Assembly: GCA_036381835.1 (NCBI GenBank)
Contig: DASVCA010000090.1
Span: 1 to 64,000, forward strand
Direction of reading: 5' to 3'
Length of the DNA: 64,000 nt
Source of the DNA: DASULK01 sp036381835
Lineage (GTDB): Bacteria > Actinomycetota > Actinomycetes > Mycobacteriales > Micromonosporaceae
The notes below the pieces were generated by a model. That model searched no databases. It saw nothing but the letters and a program-made list of their open reading frames with translations, and was not told the DNA's origin. Positions 8,018-17,851 of the stretch are shown here, piece by piece (position 1 is the first letter of the stretch; the number at the start of each line of letters is the position of its first letter). The translations under genes and the position numbers were made by a program.

Positions 8018-8832
8018 TCCCGGCAGTGGGTACGCGCCGCGTCCGCCCGCTCGGTCTCGGGCTTCGGCAGGGCGCGCTGGAGATTAAGCAGTTTCTACGC
8101 AGTCGGGAGTCGGTGGTCTTCACCCTGCTCTTCCCGGTGCTGCTCATCCTCATCTTCGCGTCGATCTTCGACGCCGAGATCGGTGCCGGGGTGACCTACA
8201 CCCAGTACTTCGTCACCGGAATGATCGCCGCCGGGCTGATGGCCGTCGGCTTCCAGAGTCTGGCCATTCAGATTCCGATCGAACGGGACCGCGGCGTGCT
8301 CAAGCGGCTGCTCGGCACCCCGATGCCGCGATGGGTCTACTTCGCCGGCAAGGTGATCATGGTGGCGGCCATCGCCGTGATCGAGACCGCGTTGCTGCTG
8401 GCGGTCGCCGTGGGGCTGTTCGACCTTCCCCTGCCGGCGACCCCCGAACGCTGGCTCACCTTCGCCTGGGTGTCCGTGCTCGGCATCACCGCCTGCACCC
8501 TGTGCGGCATCGCCTTCTCGTCCCTGGCCCGCACGGCCCGCGGGGCCCCGGCCGTGGTCACCCCGGTCGCGCTCGTGCTGCAGTTCATCTCGGGTGTGTT
8601 CTTCGTCTTCACCGAGCTGCCCACCTGGATGCAGCAGATCGCGGCGTTGTTCCCGCTCAAGTGGATGTGCCAGGGCCTGCGTTCGGTGTTCCTGCCCGAC
8701 GCGTACGCCGCGGCGGAGCCGGCCGGGTCGTGGGAGCTGGGTCGCGTCGCCCTGGTCCTCGGACTGTGGTGCGTGCTCGGGCTGGTGCTGTGCCTGCGCA
8801 CCTTCAGCTGGACCACCCGGCGCGACGGCTGA
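8014..8832 (+). CDS. ABC-2 type transporter permease
   Basis: A 272-aa membrane subunit of the exporter formed with the upstream ATPase. Six hydrophobic helices are visible, the first at FTLLFPVLLILIFASIF and the last at VALVLGLWCVLGLVLCL. The segment PIERDRGVLKRLLGTPMPRW between helices 2 and 3 is the coupling region typical of ABC-2 permeases. The ATG overlaps the ATPase stop. The operon ends at a stem-loop (8845-8892) shared with the converging dehydrogenase gene. Confidence 0.9.
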   Translation: MIPAVGTRRVRPLGLGLRQGALEIKQFLRSRESVVFTLLFPVLLILIFASIFDAEIGAGVTYTQYFVTGMIAAGLMAVGFQSLAIQIPIERDRGVLKRLLGTPMPRWVYFAGKVIMVAAIAVIETALLLAVAVGLFDLPLPATPERWLTFAWVSVLGITACTLCGIAFSSLARTARGAPAVVTPVALVLQFISGVFFVFTELPTWMQQIAALFPLKWMCQGLRSVFLPDAYAAAEPAGSWELGRVALVLGLWCVLGLVLCLRTFSWTTRRDG

Positions 8833-8844
8833 CCGACCGCCGCC

Positions 8845-8892
8845 GGGCCGATCAGGCGGGCGGCCGGCGTGGCCGCACAACCTGATCAGCCC
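8845..8892. terminator. Bidirectional stem-loop between convergent genes
   Basis: GGGCCGATCAGG (8845-8856) pairs with CCTGATCAGCCC (8881-8892) with one mismatch; a GC-rich inner hairpin lies between. There is no T-run, as is common for high-GC terminators. It sits between the ABC permease (plus) and the dehydrogenase (minus). Confidence 0.5.
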
Positions 8893-8920
8893 GGGGCCGT
8901 GCGGTGCATCCGCGACGGGA

Positions 8921-9769
8921 TCAGTACGTGTAGAAGCCCCGTCCGCTCTTGCGGCCGAGGTCCCCGGCGGCGACCATGCGCCGCAGCAGCTCCGGCGGGA
9001 AGAATTTCGTGTCCCCGGTGTCCTGGTAGATGTTCTCGCTCGCGTGCAGCAGCACGTCGGCACCGGTCAGGTCGGTCGTCGCCAACGGACCCATCGCGTG
9101 CCCGAAGCCGAGCCGGCAGGCGGTGTCCAGGTCCTCCGCCGAGACGACCCCGGACTCGACCAGCTTGACCGCCTCGACCACCAGGGCGGAGATGAGCCGG
9201 GTGGTGACGAAACCCGCGACGTCCCGGTTCACCACCACGCAGGTCTTGCCGATCTCCTCGGCGAACACGCGCGCGGTGGCCAGCGTCTCGTCGCTGGTCT
9301 TGTGTCCCCGGACCAGCTCGCAGAGTTTCATCATCGGCACCGGCGAGAAGAAGTGCGTGCCGACCACCGATTCCGGCCGCTGGGTCACCGCTGCGATCTG
9401 GGTGATCGGAATGGCCGAGGTGTTCGTCGCCAGGACCGCCTCCGGCTTGCAGATCTTGTCCAGGGCACGGAACACGTCGTGCTTGACGTCGATCCGCTCG
9501 AACACCGCCTCCACCACGACGTCGGCGTCGGCCGCCGCCTCCAGCTCGGTGGTCGGCGTGATCCGGCTGAGCGTCGCCTCGACGTCCTCGGCGCTGATCT
9601 TGCCCTTGCCGGCGAACTTCTCCAGGGAGTTGCGGATGCCGTCCAGGCCCCGCTTGGTGGCCGCGTCGTCCAGGTCCCGCAGGGTGACCTGCCACCCGGC
9701 CTGCGCCGCCACCTGGGCGATGCCCGAGCCCATCAACCCGGCTCCGATAACCGCGAGTCGACCTGCCAT
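8921..9769 (-). CDS. hbd: 3-hydroxybutyryl-CoA dehydrogenase
   Basis: A 282-aa NAD(P)-dependent enzyme interconverting acetoacetyl-CoA and 3-hydroxybutyryl-CoA. The N-terminal Rossmann loop is VIGAGLMGSGIAQVAA. The catalytic region carries THFFSPVPMMKLCELV, with the His of the His-Glu pair, and RDVAGFVTTRLI follows. LGFGHAMGPLATTDLTG marks the C-terminal dimer domain. The length matches single-domain FadB2/Hbd enzymes. The ATG follows GGGAGAGAC, a good ribosome site. In the ethylmalonyl-CoA pathway this step makes the precursor of crotonyl-CoA; crotonyl-CoA carboxylase/reductase is not in the window. Storage-polymer or fatty-acid metabolism is the other possible role. Confidence 0.93.
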   Translation of the reverse strand: MAGRLAVIGAGLMGSGIAQVAAQAGWQVTLRDLDDAATKRGLDGIRNSLEKFAGKGKISAEDVEATLSRITPTTELEAAADADVVVEAVFERIDVKHDVFRALDKICKPEAVLATNTSAIPITQIAAVTQRPESVVGTHFFSPVPMMKLCELVRGHKTSDETLATARVFAEEIGKTCVVVNRDVAGFVTTRLISALVVEAVKLVESGVVSAEDLDTACRLGFGHAMGPLATTDLTGADVLLHASENIYQDTGDTKFFPPELLRRMVAAGDLGRKSGRGFYTY

Positions 9770-9855
9770 TGTCTCTCCCTAACCGAATCGATCCTCGGAA
9801 GAGAACCCTAGCGGGCGAGACCGCCGCGCCGCGTTGGCCGGTCGCCGCGAGCATG

Positions 9856-11166
9856 TCACATGCTGAATGTCGGCTCCTCGGGCGCCCGGGTGCGCTCCGC
9901 CTCCACCCCGAGGGATCGCAGGTCGGCCACGAAGTCCGGGTAACCACGGTCGATGTGGTGGACGTGGGAAACCTCGGTCACTCCGTCCGCGCACAATCCG
10001 GCGATGACCAGACCGGCCCCGGCACGGATGTCGGTCGCCTGCACCGGCGCCCCGGACAGCGCCGGCTTACCGCAGATGACGGCGTGGTGTCCGTCGGTCT
10101 TGATGTCGGCGCCCAACCGGAGCATCTCGCTGACGAACATGAATCGCCCGTCGAAGATGTTCTCCGTGACCAGCGAAGCCCCCTCGCTGACCGCGGCGAG
10201 CCCCATCGCCATCGGCAGCAGGTCGGTGGCGAACCCGGGGTAGGGCAGCGTGACCACGTCGACCGCCGTCGGTCGCCGGTCCATCCGTACCCGGAAGTGA
10301 TCCCGCCCCGTCTCGACCGTGGCACCGGCAGACCTGATCTTGTCCAGGGCGATGTCGAGCCAGGCCGGGTCGACGCCGGTGACGGTGACGTCGCCGCGGG
10401 TCATCGCCGCGCCGAAGGCCCAGGTTCCGGCGACGATGCGGTCGCCGATGGTCGTGTGCCGGGTCGGCTGCAGCCGTGGCGTTCCTTCGATACGGATCGT
10501 CGAGGTGCCGGCACCCTCGATCCGCGCCCCCATCTTCGACAGCATCCGGCAGATGTCGACGATCTCCGGCTCGCGGGCCGCGTTGTCGATCTCCGTGACC
10601 CCGTCGGCGAGCACCGCAGCCATGATCAGATTCTCGGTGGCTCCGACGCTGGGGAAGTCGAGCCAGATCGTCGCGCCGTGCAGTCCGTCGGGTGCCGAGG
10701 CGATGACGAAGCCGTGCTCGCCGCAGACCTTGGCGCCCATCCGCTCCAGGCCGGCGATGTGCATGTCCAGGCCACGGGAACCGATGGCATCCCCGCCCGG
10801 ATGTGCGACGCGCACGTGCCCACGGCGTGCCAGCAGGGGGCCCAACACGCAGATCGAGGCACGCAGCCGGCGTACCAGGTCGTAGTCGGCCTCGGTGCCG
10901 GGTGCCTCGGGCACGTCGATGGTGACGGTGCGGGCGTGGACGCTGGCACGTCCGCTCTCGTCGGCGCTGAACGACACCGCGCAGCCCATCCTGCGCAGCA
11001 CCTCTGCCATGATCGCGATGTCGGTGATCCGCGGGACGTTGGTGATCACCGTTCGCCCGGGGGCGAGCAGCGCCGCCGCCATCAGCTTGAGCGCGGAGTT
11101 CTTGGCCCCCACCACGTGAACCTCGCCGGCAAGCCGCGTCCGCCCCGTGACCCTGATGACGTCCAC
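9856..11166 (-). CDS. murA: UDP-N-acetylglucosamine 1-carboxyvinyltransferase, Asp-type (fosfomycin-insensitive form)
   Basis: MurA transfers enolpyruvate from PEP to UDP-GlcNAc, the first committed step of peptidoglycan synthesis. The 436-aa product begins VDVIRVTGRTRLAGEV and has the substrate Lys-Asn pair in GAKNSALKLMAAAL. The flexible-loop motif reads HPGGDAIGSR, so the usual active-site Cys is Asp126; this replacement makes mycobacterial MurA insensitive to fosfomycin. GTG at 11166 is chosen because longer frames would overlap the divergent pduO start, and TAGTAT lies 7 bases before it. Some genomes carry two MurA-like genes, so it may not be the only copy. Confidence 0.93.
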   Translation of the reverse strand: MDVIRVTGRTRLAGEVHVVGAKNSALKLMAAALLAPGRTVITNVPRITDIAIMAEVLRRMGCAVSFSADESGRASVHARTVTIDVPEAPGTEADYDLVRRLRASICVLGPLLARRGHVRVAHPGGDAIGSRGLDMHIAGLERMGAKVCGEHGFVIASAPDGLHGATIWLDFPSVGATENLIMAAVLADGVTEIDNAAREPEIVDICRMLSKMGARIEGAGTSTIRIEGTPRLQPTRHTTIGDRIVAGTWAFGAAMTRGDVTVTGVDPAWLDIALDKIRSAGATVETGRDHFRVRMDRRPTAVDVVTLPYPGFATDLLPMAMGLAAVSEGASLVTENIFDGRFMFVSEMLRLGADIKTDGHHAVICGKPALSGAPVQATDIRAGAGLVIAGLCADGVTEVSHVHHIDRGYPDFVADLRSLGVEAERTRAPEEPTFSM

Positions 11167-11173
11167 GTCGGCG

Positions 11174-11179
11174 ATACTA
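11174..11179 (-). promoter_or_regulatory. -10 element (TAGTAT) of leaderless murA
   Basis: Minus-strand TAGTAT, 7 bases, then the GTG at 11166. It shares the divergent intergenic region (11167-11326) with pduO. Confidence 0.5.
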
Positions 11180-11313
11180 GGCTGCTCGCGCCCCGCCACC
11201 TCCGGCGGTGCCGGGCGGGGGTTGGTGATGGTGGCCGTCCGAGCGGATGCTTCGTCCGCGGCTTCTGCATCGCCGCCGCCGGATCCACGGGTGCCCGGTC
11301 GCGCCGGGGTCCG

Positions 11314-11319
11314 TACGCT
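11314..11319 (+). promoter_or_regulatory. -10 element (TACGCT) of leaderless pduO
   Basis: TACGCT, 7 bases, then ATG at 11327; no Shine-Dalgarno. No cobalamin-riboswitch sequence was seen upstream. Confidence 0.5.
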
Positions 11320-11326
11320 GTGCGAC

Positions 11327-11899
11327 ATGGCTGTCCACCTCACCCGCATCTACACCAAGGCCGGCGATACCGGCATGACCCGGTTGGGAAACAACGAACA
11401 AGTGGCGAAGACCGACCCACGCATCGCCGCGTACGCCGACGTCGACGAGTGCAATGCGGCCATCGGGGTGGCACTGGCCCTCGGCGGGCTCAGCGACGAC
11501 GTGCGGGCGGTGCTGTCGGTGATCCAGAACGAGCTGTTCGACGTGGGTGCCGATCTTGCCACTCCGGTCGAGCCGAACCCCGCGTATCCGCCGCTGCGGG
11601 TCACCGAGGAGTACGTTACGCGGCTCGAGAAGTGGTGCGACGAGTTCAACGCCCGACTCGGCAAGCTCGACTCCTTCATCCTCCCCGGCGGCACTCCGGG
11701 TGCCGCACTGCTCCACATGGCGCGCACCATCGCCCGGCGAGCCGAGCGATCAGCGTGGACGCTGATCAACCTCGAACCGGAGCAGACCACCACTCTTCCG
11801 GCAAAGTATCTCAACCGGCTCTCTGATCTGCTTTTCATCCTGGCCAGAACCGCGAACCCGAACGGCGACGTGCTCTGGGTGCCGGGCGGGTCGCGGTGA
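11327..11899 (+). CDS. pduO: Cob(I)alamin adenosyltransferase, PduO type
   Basis: A 190-aa ATP:cob(I)alamin adenosyltransferase that makes adenosylcobalamin. The ATP-binding N-terminus is VHLTRIYTKAGDTGMTRLG. The PduO signature follows as YADVDECNAAIGVA, then LPGGTPGAALLHMARTIARRAER, where the Arg residues bind ATP and the subunit interface. The product is the cofactor needed by the nearby mutase, so the pair is functionally linked even though they are about 4 kb apart. The start is fixed by the family N-terminus. It diverges from murA. Confidence 0.94.
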   Translation: MAVHLTRIYTKAGDTGMTRLGNNEQVAKTDPRIAAYADVDECNAAIGVALALGGLSDDVRAVLSVIQNELFDVGADLATPVEPNPAYPPLRVTEEYVTRLEKWCDEFNARLGKLDSFILPGGTPGAALLHMARTIARRAERSAWTLINLEPEQTTTLPAKYLNRLSDLLFILARTANPNGDVLWVPGGSR

Positions 11900-11988
11900 C
11901 CGAGGACGGAGCACACCACATCGAGGTCTGGGTACCCCGGTTGGCGCAGACCTTGCACGACCGGCACCCGCTGCTCGTTCCGGAGTGA
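11896..11988 (+). CDS. Possible 30-residue ORF coupled to pduO
   Basis: GTG at 11896 overlaps the pduO stop as GTGA and opens a 30-codon frame ending at 11988. The peptide (VTEDGAHHIEVWVPR..., ending HPLLVPE) has no recognisable motif. The overlap favours coupled translation, but a frame this short can arise by chance. It may also be the relic of a longer downstream gene. Confidence 0.22.
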   Translation: MTEDGAHHIEVWVPRLAQTLHDRHPLLVPE

Positions 11989-12011
11989 CTCCTCGGCGGA
12001 CCGCTGCGGCG

Positions 12012-12470
12012 TCAGGACGAGGCCGCCGGCCAGTCGGTGGCGAAACGCGGCGAGGCCGCCCCGGGAGGGGCGGCCTCGAGCCAGGAGAGGAAGCCGGTCG
12101 CGGTGGACTTGGCCATCGCGATCTCTACCGGCGCCTGGTGGCTGACACAGAGCAGGATCACCCAGTCCTCGGGCATGATGAGCTTTTCCTGCCCGACCGG
12201 CTGGCGGCGTCGCTCGACGACCAGTCCGCGCCGGTGCAGCACCCGTTTAGGCCGCAGCGCGAAACTGAACATCCGGTACCAGCGAAACTCGTCGCCGACG
12301 AACCGGCCGAAACCGGGAGACCAGCCTCGGCCGTCAAGAATCGTGGACACCCGCAGATGAACCCGGATGGTGCCGCCCGCGCGCACCACCAGCGCGCGCC
12401 TCAGGAAAAGCAGTGTCAGGGCGGCGAGCAGAATGAGAACGCCGACCCCGATCCATTCCAGAATCAGCAT
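12012..12470 (-). CDS. DUF2550 family membrane-anchored protein
   Basis: A 152-aa protein with one N-terminal helix (ILEWIGVGVLILLAALTLLFL, residues 3-23) and a soluble part with many Arg and Trp (GWSPGFGRFVGDEFRWYRMFSFALRPKRVLHRRGL). DUF2550 proteins sit directly after atpC in many actinobacterial genomes, as here (13-base gap), so it is probably cotranscribed with atpC. The ATG follows GGAGACGTCG, a usable ribosome site. Function is unknown; the position suggests, but does not prove, a link to ATP synthase or the membrane. Confidence 0.85.
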   Translation of the reverse strand: MLILEWIGVGVLILLAALTLLFLRRALVVRAGGTIRVHLRVSTILDGRGWSPGFGRFVGDEFRWYRMFSFALRPKRVLHRRGLVVERRRQPVGQEKLIMPEDWVILLCVSHQAPVEIAMAKSTATGFLSWLEAAPPGAASPRFATDWPAASS

Positions 12471-12483
12471 CGACGTCTCCGAC

Positions 12484-12768
12484 TCAGCGGGCGGCCGATT
12501 CGGCGGCCGGGGTGGCCGTCTCGGCCAGCACCTTGACCCCCTCGTCGGTGACAGAGAGGAAGCCGCCGGCCACGTCGTAGATCATCTGCTCGCCACCGGC
12601 GAGCTTGATGCGGACCTGACCGGGCTCGGCGAGCTGACCGAGCAGCGGCGCGTGGCCGGGCATCACGCCGAGTTCCCCCTCCGTCGTCCGCGCGAGGACC
12701 ATCTCGGCCTCGCCGGACCAGACCTTCTCCTCGACGGCTACGAGCTCGACGTGCAGTTGCTTTGCCAC
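12484..12768 (-). CDS. atpC: ATP synthase F1 subunit epsilon
   Basis: A 94-aa epsilon subunit, part of the rotor stalk and an inhibitor of ATP hydrolysis. It has the N-terminal beta-sandwich (LHVELVAVEEKVWSGEAEMV, then TEGELGVMPGHAPLL) and lacks most of the C-terminal helical hairpin: the family is often 130-140 aa, and only VLAETATPAAESAAR follows the sandwich. GTG at 12768 follows GAGGAGAGC, a strong ribosome site, so the upstream ATG at 12804 is rejected. A strong terminator separates it from atpD, and TAGACT lies about 65 bases upstream. The truncated C-terminus should weaken the usual inhibitory function. Confidence 0.93.
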   Translation of the reverse strand: MAKQLHVELVAVEEKVWSGEAEMVLARTTEGELGVMPGHAPLLGQLAEPGQVRIKLAGGEQMIYDVAGGFLSVTDEGVKVLAETATPAAESAAR

Positions 12769-12833
12769 GCTCTCTCCTCGTGCGGCACGATCGTCCGCTG
12801 ACACGGACGGCCCGATGCGGAAGGGATGGCCAG

Positions 12834-12839
12834 AGTCTA
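12834..12839 (-). promoter_or_regulatory. Candidate -10 (TAGACT) for separate atpC transcription
   Basis: Minus-strand TAGACT lies about 65 bases before atpC and about 50 bases past the atpD-atpC terminator. No clear -35 box is seen. It would allow atpC-DUF2550 to be transcribed apart from the rest of the atp operon. Confidence 0.35.
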
Positions 12840-12887
12840 GTCCGCGCCGGTATTCCCAGCTGCAGCGGGGGCGACATCTGTCCGACG

Positions 12888-12931
12888 AAAAGACACGGGG
12901 ACCGCCCGATCTTCGGCGCGGTCCCCGTGTC
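12888..12931 (-). terminator. Strong intrinsic terminator between atpD and atpC
   Basis: GACACGGGGACCGC (12892-12905) pairs perfectly over 14 bp with GCGGTCCCCGTGTC (12918-12931). The 12-base loop can itself pair partly (CCG/CGG). On the minus strand the stem is followed directly by TTTT. It starts 11 bases beyond the atpD stop codon. Confidence 0.85.
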
Positions 12932-12942
12932 GCGGTCGACAG

Positions 12943-14375
<1,433 letters not shown>

Positions 14376-14379
<4 letters not shown>

Positions 14380-15308
14380 AGCACTTCACTTCCCGATGCG
14401 GCCAGCGCGTTCGCGCCGCCGACGATCTCGCTGATCTCCTGAGTGATACCGGCCTGCCGGGCCGAGTTCATCTCGCGCGTGTACTTCTCGATCATCTCTT
14501 CGGCGTTGTCGGTCGCGCTCTTCATCGCGCGCCGCCGCGCCGCCGATTCACTCGCCGCCGACTCGAGCAACGCCGCGTAGATCCGGGTGTTGATGTACTT
14601 CGGCAGCAGCGCGTCGAGCAACGCCTCGGCGTTCGGCTCGAACTCGTACTCCGGCAGCACACGTTCCGAACGCGGACGCTCCTCGACCTGCATCGGTCCG
14701 ATGATCCGCGCGACGGGCGTCTGCGTCATCAGCGACTTGAACTCGGTGTACACGATGTGCAGCTCGTCCACACCACGGACCCCGTCCGGGCCGGGGCCCC
14801 CGTCGACGTCGTCCGCGCCCCGGCGGAACGCCTCGATCAGGGTCTCCCCGACCTTGCGCGCATCCGCGAACGACGGCTGCTCGGAGAAGCCGGTCCAGCT
14901 CTCCTCGATCGGCCGGTTACGGAACCGGTAGAACGTCACGCCCTTGCGTCCGATGACGTAGAGCACCGGATCCTTGCCGTCCTCGCGAAGTCGAGCCATC
15001 AGCGACTCGGCAGCCCTGATCGCGTTCGAGCTGTAACCGCCGGCCAGACCGCGGTCACTCGTGATGAGTAGGACCCCGGCCCGCCGCACCCGCGGACGCG
15101 GCGTCAGCAGCGGGTGGTCCACCGACGCGTTGGACGCGAGCGCCGAGAGCACATCGGTGATGGCCTGGGCGTACGGCAGGGACGCCGCCACCCGGGCCTG
15201 GGCCTTGGCGATGCGGCTCGTCGCGACGAGCTCCATCGCCTTGGTGATCTTCTTCATCGACTTCGCCGCCCGGATCCGTTGGCGAAGAACGCGAACCTGA
15301 GCCGCCAT
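14376..15308 (-). CDS. atpG: ATP synthase F1 subunit gamma
   Basis: A 310-aa central-shaft subunit that turns inside the alpha3beta3 ring. The N-terminal helix AAQVRVLRQRIRAAKSMKKITKAMELVATSRI and C-terminal helix (ARRRAMKSATDNAEEMIEKY, then INSARQ-like MNSARQAGITQEISEIVGGANAL) form the coiled-coil shaft. LLITSDRGLAGGYSSN is the conserved middle strand. The product is slightly longer than E. coli gamma because of an insert near DDVDGGPGPDGVRGVDE, a region variable in Actinobacteria. It starts 9 bases after the atpA stop and overlaps atpD. Confidence 0.97.
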
Positions 15309-15317
15309 GCGATCGCC

Positions 15318-16964
15318 TTACCGCTCGTCGCCGGTCGCGGCGCCGGTGTACCGGGTGATCGTCTCCTGCTCCTCGGTACCCGCCATCGGCTCGGCCGGGG
15401 GCTCGTTGATCCGCAGCTCGTCCTCCTTGCCGAGGAACATCGCCTTGAACCGTCCGATGGCCTCGTCCAGGGCGGCGATGATCTCGTCGTCCCACTTGGC
15501 GTCGGCGATCGCCTGCAGCGTCGGCTGGTAGTTGCGGCGCAGGAACTCGTGGAACTCGGCCTCGAAGCGCCGGACCTCGCCCACCGGGATGTCGTCGAGC
15601 TTGCCCTCGGTGCCGGCCCAGATCGACACGACCTGCTCCTCGACCGCCATCGGCGTGTAGTTCGCCTGCTTCAGCAGCTCGACCAGCCGCTCACCCCGCT
15701 CCAGCTGGGCGCGCGACGCCTTGTCCAGGTCCGAGGCGAAGGCCGCGAACGCCTCCAGCTCCCGGTACTGCGCCAGGTCCAGCCGGAGCCGGCCGGAGAC
15801 CTTCTTCATCGGCTTCACCTGGGCCGCGCCACCGACCCGGGAGACCGAGGTACCCACGTTGATCGCGGGCCGAACGCCCTGGTTGAACAGGTCGGTCTCC
15901 AGGAAGATCTGGCCGTCGGTGATGGAGATGACGTTGGTCGGGATGTAGGCCGAGATGTCGTTGGCCTTGGTCTCGATGATCGGCAGACCGGTCATCGAGC
16001 CGCCGCCCATCTCGTCGGAGAGCTTCGCGCAACGCTCGAGCAGGCGCGAGTGCAGGTAGAAGACGTCACCGGGGTACGCCTCGCGGCCCGGCGGGCGACG
16101 CAGCAGCAGGGACACCGCCCGGTACGCCTCGGCCTGCTTGGTCAGGTCGTCGAAGACGATCAGGACGTGCTTGCCGTTGTACATCCAGTGCTGGCCGATC
16201 GCCGAGCCGGCGTACGGGGCGATGTACTTGAAGCCGGCCGGGTCGGAAGCGGGCGCGGCGACGATGGTGGTGTACTCCATCGCCCCGTACTGCTCCAACG
16301 TGCCCTTCACCGCGGCGATGGTCGACGCCTTCTGGCCGATCGCCACGTAGATGCAGCGGACCTGCTTCTTCGGGTCGCCGGAGAGCCAGTTGTCCCGCTG
16401 GTTGAGGATGGTGTCCAGGGCGACGGTGGTCTTACCGGTCTTCCGGTCGCCGATGATCAGCTGACGCTGGCCACGACCGATGGGGGTCATCGCGTCGATG
16501 GCCTTGATGCCGGTCTGCAACGGCTCGAAGACGCTCTGGCGGGCCATCACGTTGGGCGCCTGCAGCTCCAGCTCGCGGTAGCCCTCGTAGGCGATGTCGC
16601 CCAGGCCGTCGATCGGCTCGCCGAGCGCGTTGACCACTCGGCCGAGGTACGCGTCACCGACCGGCACCGAGAGCACCCGGCCGGTGCGCTTGACGCGCTG
16701 TCCTTCCTCGATGCCGGCGAAGTCGCCGAGAACGACGACACCGATGTCCCGGATGTCCAGGTTCAGGGCCACGCCGAGCGTGCCGTTCTCGAACTCCAGC
16801 AGCTCGTTGGCCATGGTCGAGGGCAGACCCTCGACGTGGGCGATGCCGTCGCCGGCGTCGGCGACTGTGCCGACCTCCTCGCGGGAGATGTCGGGCTTGT
16901 AGGAGGAGACGTAGCGCTCGAGGGCGCTGCGGATCTCCTCCGACGAGATGGTCAGCTCGGCCAT
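15318..16964 (-). CDS. atpA: ATP synthase F1 subunit alpha
   Basis: The 548-aa non-catalytic nucleotide-binding subunit. Walker A is GDRKTGKTTVALD and the conserved Arg finger region follows SVSRVGGAAQVKPMKKV. The C-terminal extension of about 35 residues (GKEDELRINEPPAEPMAGTEEQE...) beyond the E. coli end is typical of Actinobacteria; in mycobacteria such a tail suppresses ATP hydrolysis. The ATG follows AGAGGAAGCAGAGG. A 65-base gap separates it from atpH. Confidence 0.98.
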   Translation of the reverse strand: MAELTISSEEIRSALERYVSSYKPDISREEVGTVADAGDGIAHVEGLPSTMANELLEFENGTLGVALNLDIRDIGVVVLGDFAGIEEGQRVKRTGRVLSVPVGDAYLGRVVNALGEPIDGLGDIAYEGYRELELQAPNVMARQSVFEPLQTGIKAIDAMTPIGRGQRQLIIGDRKTGKTTVALDTILNQRDNWLSGDPKKQVRCIYVAIGQKASTIAAVKGTLEQYGAMEYTTIVAAPASDPAGFKYIAPYAGSAIGQHWMYNGKHVLIVFDDLTKQAEAYRAVSLLLRRPPGREAYPGDVFYLHSRLLERCAKLSDEMGGGSMTGLPIIETKANDISAYIPTNVISITDGQIFLETDLFNQGVRPAINVGTSVSRVGGAAQVKPMKKVSGRLRLDLAQYRELEAFAAFASDLDKASRAQLERGERLVELLKQANYTPMAVEEQVVSIWAGTEGKLDDIPVGEVRRFEAEFHEFLRRNYQPTLQAIADAKWDDEIIAALDEAIGRFKAMFLGKEDELRINEPPAEPMAGTEEQETITRYTGAATGDER

Positions 16965-17029
16965 CCTCTGCTTCCTCTATTCCGGGCCCGGAGTTACCTC
17001 AGAGCGGCAGGGCGATAGGCATATTGTTC

Positions 17030-17851
17030 TCAGCGCTGGGTGAGCGCTTTGCGGGTTTCCGTCAACCGGCGCAGGACCGTGCCGTCGTAGAGATCGGAAC
17101 CGACCTGGACGCTCATCCCGCCGAGGATCTCCGGGTCGACGTGCTGCTTCACGGAGACCTCTCGACCGTACATCTGCGACAACGTGCTACCCAACCGACG
17201 CTCTTCCTCTTCGGTCAGGGGAGCCGCCACAGTGACGTGGGCGATCTGGCGCTCGCGGCGCTCGGCGGCCAGCTCGACGAGCCGGCTGAGCGCTCCGGAG
17301 AAGGAGCGCCCGCCGAAGCCCGCCAGCGCCACCTCCACCAGGCGGACGGTCAACGGCCGGGCCTTGCCCTCCAGCAGTCCACGGGCCAGCTCGGCCCGCC
17401 GCTCGGCCGACGCGACCGGGTCGGACAGGAGACTGCTGAGCTGAGGGTCGGCGGCGACGATCTGGCCGAAGCGGAACAGCTCGTCCTCGATCTCGCCGAG
17501 CTCCCCGGCGCGGTCGGCGCTGGCGAGCAACGCCGACACGCCGATCTGCTCGACCGCGGTGAGCAGATCGGTCGGGGTGGACCAGCGACCGGAGACCAGG
17601 GTGTTGAGCAGCTCGCTCGTGGCCGCCTGCACCTTGCCGGCGAGCAGACCGCCGAGCAGGCCCGCCCGGTCCTCACCGGTGCGGGCCGGATCGGCCAGCG
17701 CCCGCCGCAGTCGCGGCTCACGTTGCAGCAGCGCGGCGACCGAGAGGATCTCGTCCGCCATCGCGACGAGAGCGGCGGGGTCCGCGCTGCGGGCGTGCGC
17801 CTCGAAGCGCTCGACCCCGGCGGCGTAGGACTCCCTGCTGGCAGCCTGCAT
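17030..17851 (-). CDS. atpH: ATP synthase F1 subunit delta
   Basis: A 273-aa peripheral-stalk subunit joining F1 to the b subunits. The OSCP-type N-terminal helices (SRESYAAGVERFEAHAR...) and the conserved C-terminal strand REVSVKQHVDPEILGGMSVQVGSDLYDGTV are present. It is about 90 residues longer than E. coli delta, as in other Actinobacteria, but not fused to a b-subunit as in mycobacteria. The ATG shares a base with the atpF stop (TGATG). Confidence 0.96.
   Translation of the reverse strand: MQAASRESYAAGVERFEAHARSADPAALVAMADEILSVAALLQREPRLRRALADPARTGEDRAGLLGGLLAGKVQAATSELLNTLVSGRWSTPTDLLTAVEQIGVSALLASADRAGELGEIEDELFRFGQIVAADPQLSSLLSDPVASAERRAELARGLLEGKARPLTVRLVEVALAGFGGRSFSGALSRLVELAAERRERQIAHVTVAAPLTEEEERRLGSTLSQMYGREVSVKQHVDPEILGGMSVQVGSDLYDGTVLRRLTETRKALTQR

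Noticed and set aside
15114..17018. 634-codon plus-strand frame opposite atpA/atpG
   Set aside because: A shadow of unmistakable ATP synthase genes on the other strand; composition is His/Arg/Asp-rich with no domain.
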